A DNA stretch of 14,707 bases. Source: Spirochaetaceae bacterium (GTDB lineage Bacteria; Spirochaetota; Spirochaetia; Treponematales; Breznakiellaceae). This document shows, piece after piece, positions 13,239 to 14,707 of this stretch (within the stretch, counting starts at the first letter, position 1; every line of letters begins with the position of its first letter). The notes below the pieces were generated by a model. The model searched no databases and was not told the DNA's origin. It worked only from the letters and a program-made list of their open reading frames with translations. The DNA is taken from positions 1 through 14,707 of the forward strand of contig JAISCK010000188.1 in the NCBI GenBank assembly GCA_031265635.1, in the 5' to 3' direction. The translations under genes were made by a program, and so were the position numbers.

Positions 13239-14707
13239 ATGGCTATTGGAAAAGCAAAACTGCCATGGCTTACGGCCTTCGTGTTTCTGGAGGCCGCTTT
13301 TTTTGCATACCCCGGAGAACCACCGGAGGCGGCGAAGCTGTCGTTCCCGGAAAATATGCGTCCCGAATTCCTCTGGGCCCTTTCCTGGAATTACAAAAAA
13401 AACATTGACAACCGGTGGAACCTGCTCTTTTCCCTTCCTCCGCAGGCAAAAGCTGAAAACCGTTCCGGCGGCCTTGATCTGCGTTTCCAGGTCCTTGACC
13501 GGAGACCGGAGGTTTCTTGGCAGAACAGCGGCCTGACCTATGTTTCAGCGGGTATCTACCACCGGGCCACAGGTTCGCGGCTTCTCTACGGACAGCTTGA
13601 TGAATGGGGGCTTCCCGCCAGAATACGCAATCCCTGGATACGTTCCCTGCCTCTTGCCGAGAATCACAGCCCCAGCCTTGCCGACCTAAAAAACGACATT
13701 TCGACAAGCCAAAACAGCGCCGCGTACCTCTACCTTGGAAGCCCCGGACTGTCTGTTTCCGGCCTGGGAACCTGGAATGTCTTTTTTACCGCTCTCGCCA
13801 GGGAAGCCCCCGGTGATTCGGAAAGCGGGCCCGGACAAAACCCTGCCTCCCTGTTCACTTTTTCTTCTGTCCTGAGTCCTGATTTGGGCGGCGGCATACA
13901 GGGGAGTTTTTCAAACAGGCGGGTATTCAGAATGGAAGGCTTTTTTACGGACCAGCGCCTTGAAGCGCGGAGGCCCTCAAGCTGGTTTTCCACTTCTCCG
14001 CCCCTTCCTGAGCGGGACTTCCGCCTCAGCGCGTTCAGTCTTTATTACGCGTCGGCCAATTTCGGCATAGCGTCAGACGGAGCCTTTTCAGAAACCTTTG
14101 CCTACGGCAGGGGCGCTTACGGCAATCTTGGCATACGTTTTGGCGGCAGAACCTGGAAACTCTCTCTGGCAGCCGACGCAGCCGGAGGCCGGTATGTGGG
14201 GAGGGACGGGAAAATACCGGGCAGCGCCCTCCGCGCCGGGGGCAGTTTCGAAAAGCAGGGCAAGCGCTCGGCCCTTTTCAGGGCCTCGGCAACCCTGAGG
14301 GCCAGATCAGCGGGAGAAGGGATAAGCAAAAGCGCCATAACGGTAAACTTCCGTTTTCCGCAGGGGAAAAATTCACCCTTGTTCAAGCTTTCGGGAATTT
14401 CGCTGAACCTGAAACGGGACAATGATATTCTTGACTCAAGCCCAAAACCGCAGGACAGCGCGGCAATCTCAACGCTTTTCCAAAGAGGGGCGCTGGGCGC
14501 CGGACTGGGAGGCGCGGTAAGCTGGGAGGCTTCCCTTGAACCCCTGCCCTGGCCCGATCCCTCCCGTATCAGGAATCCCTCATGGGAAGGAAACGGCAGA
14601 ATCTCGGCAAGGATACAGGCCCTGACCCTGGAAGCCCGCGCCGCCTATACCTCGGAATACAACGCGGCGCCTTACTGGGAAAGAACCTTCAGCGCCGTCT
14701 TCAACCG
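13239..14707 (+). CDS. Exported protein, probable outer-membrane or periplasmic beta-rich type, 5' part
   Basis: From ATG 13239 the frame stays open to the last base (489 codons), so the gene runs off the window. The N-terminus has a basic start (MAIGKAKLPW) followed by a hydrophobic stretch LTAFVFLEAAFFAYPGE, which looks like a signal peptide. The remainder is rich in aromatic and Gly residues with alternating polar/hydrophobic strands. These include FNFRFPQGK-like segments, GNLGIRFGGRTWKLSLAADA and ISARIQALTLEARAAY, as seen in transmembrane beta-barrels or large beta-sheet domains. I do not recognise a named family; a spirochaetal outer-membrane protein is the best guess. There is no good Shine-Dalgarno before the ATG; TATAGT lies 4 bases upstream, but no -35 fits. 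It lies behind the SPOR gene, so it may be read through from that operon. Confidence 0.75.
   Translation, partial: MAIGKAKLPWLTAFVFLEAAFFAYPGEPPEAAKLSFPENMRPEFLWALSWNYKKNIDNRWNLLFSLPPQAKAENRSGGLDLRFQVLDRRPEVSWQNSGLTYVSAGIYHRATGSRLLYGQLDEWGLPARIRNPWIRSLPLAENHSPSLADLKNDISTSQNSAAYLYLGSPGLSVSGLGTWNVFFTALAREAPGDSESGPGQNPASLFTFSSVLSPDLGGGIQGSFSNRRVFRMEGFFTDQRLEARRPSSWFSTSPPLPERDFRLSAFSLYYASANFGIASDGAFSETFAYGRGAYGNLGIRFGGRTWKLSLAADAAGGRYVGRDGKIPGSALRAGGSFEKQGKRSALFRASATLRARSAGEGISKSAITVNFRFPQGKNSPLFKLSGISLNLKRDNDILDSSPKPQDSAAISTLFQRGALGAGLGGAVSWEASLEPLPWPDPSRIRNPSWEGNGRISARIQALTLEARAAYTSEYNAAPYWERTFSAVFN

Noticed and set aside
1..14707. CRISPR arrays, insertion sequences, tRNA genes, prophage or defence genes
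   Set aside because: No regularly spaced repeats, transposase or integrase motifs, tRNA-like cloverleafs or recognised defence domains are visible.

Overview
The window reads as a chromosomal segment of a spirochaete, most likely a Treponema relative of the gut or termite-associated kind. The evidence is a fliS-flgN flagellar chaperone pair running into polA, coaE and a SPOR-domain gene, a FtsH with a hydrophilic N-terminal extension, GC-rich coding sequence with AT-rich promoters, and small XRE regulators. This assignment is inference from gene content, not from a marker gene.

Layout. The left edge (1-465, +) holds the 3' end of an M15-type peptidoglycan peptidase gene. A small XRE regulator (598-930, +) converges on ftsH (948-2891, -). 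Upstream of ftsH, on the same strand, is an unusual fusion of an alpha/beta hydrolase to a multi-pass membrane domain (3052-4935, -). It is divergent from a second small XRE regulator (5105-5425, +), which is followed by a galactokinase-family GHMP kinase (5475-6821, +). A single-domain retropepsin-like aspartic protease lies on the minus strand (6900-7313).

The only long non-coding stretch, 7314-7789, is dense in inverted repeats. It holds a minus-strand intrinsic terminator next to the protease promoter, a compound hairpin, a 14-bp-stem hairpin and, at its right end, a good match to a flagellar sigma-28 promoter. From there a plus-strand run reads fliS, flgN-like, polA, coaE and a SPOR-domain envelope gene (7790-13137). 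The right edge (13239-14707, +) is the 5' part of a large secreted or outer-membrane beta-type protein that runs off the window.

How it fits together. Flagellar filament assembly chaperones share an apparent transcription unit with DNA polymerase I and dephospho-CoA kinase, so housekeeping genes may receive transcription from a motility promoter. Around the second XRE regulator, a near-perfect palindrome sits between the -35 and -10 of the hydrolase promoter, and short ATAGTA/TACTAT half-sites recur at the starts of the regulator and the GHMP kinase, suggesting a small local regulon. I did not find a convincing defence system, CRISPR array, insertion sequence, tRNA or rRNA. The strongest candidates for something undescribed are the structured intergenic element at 7362-7720 and the XRE/hydrolase-membrane/kinase locus.
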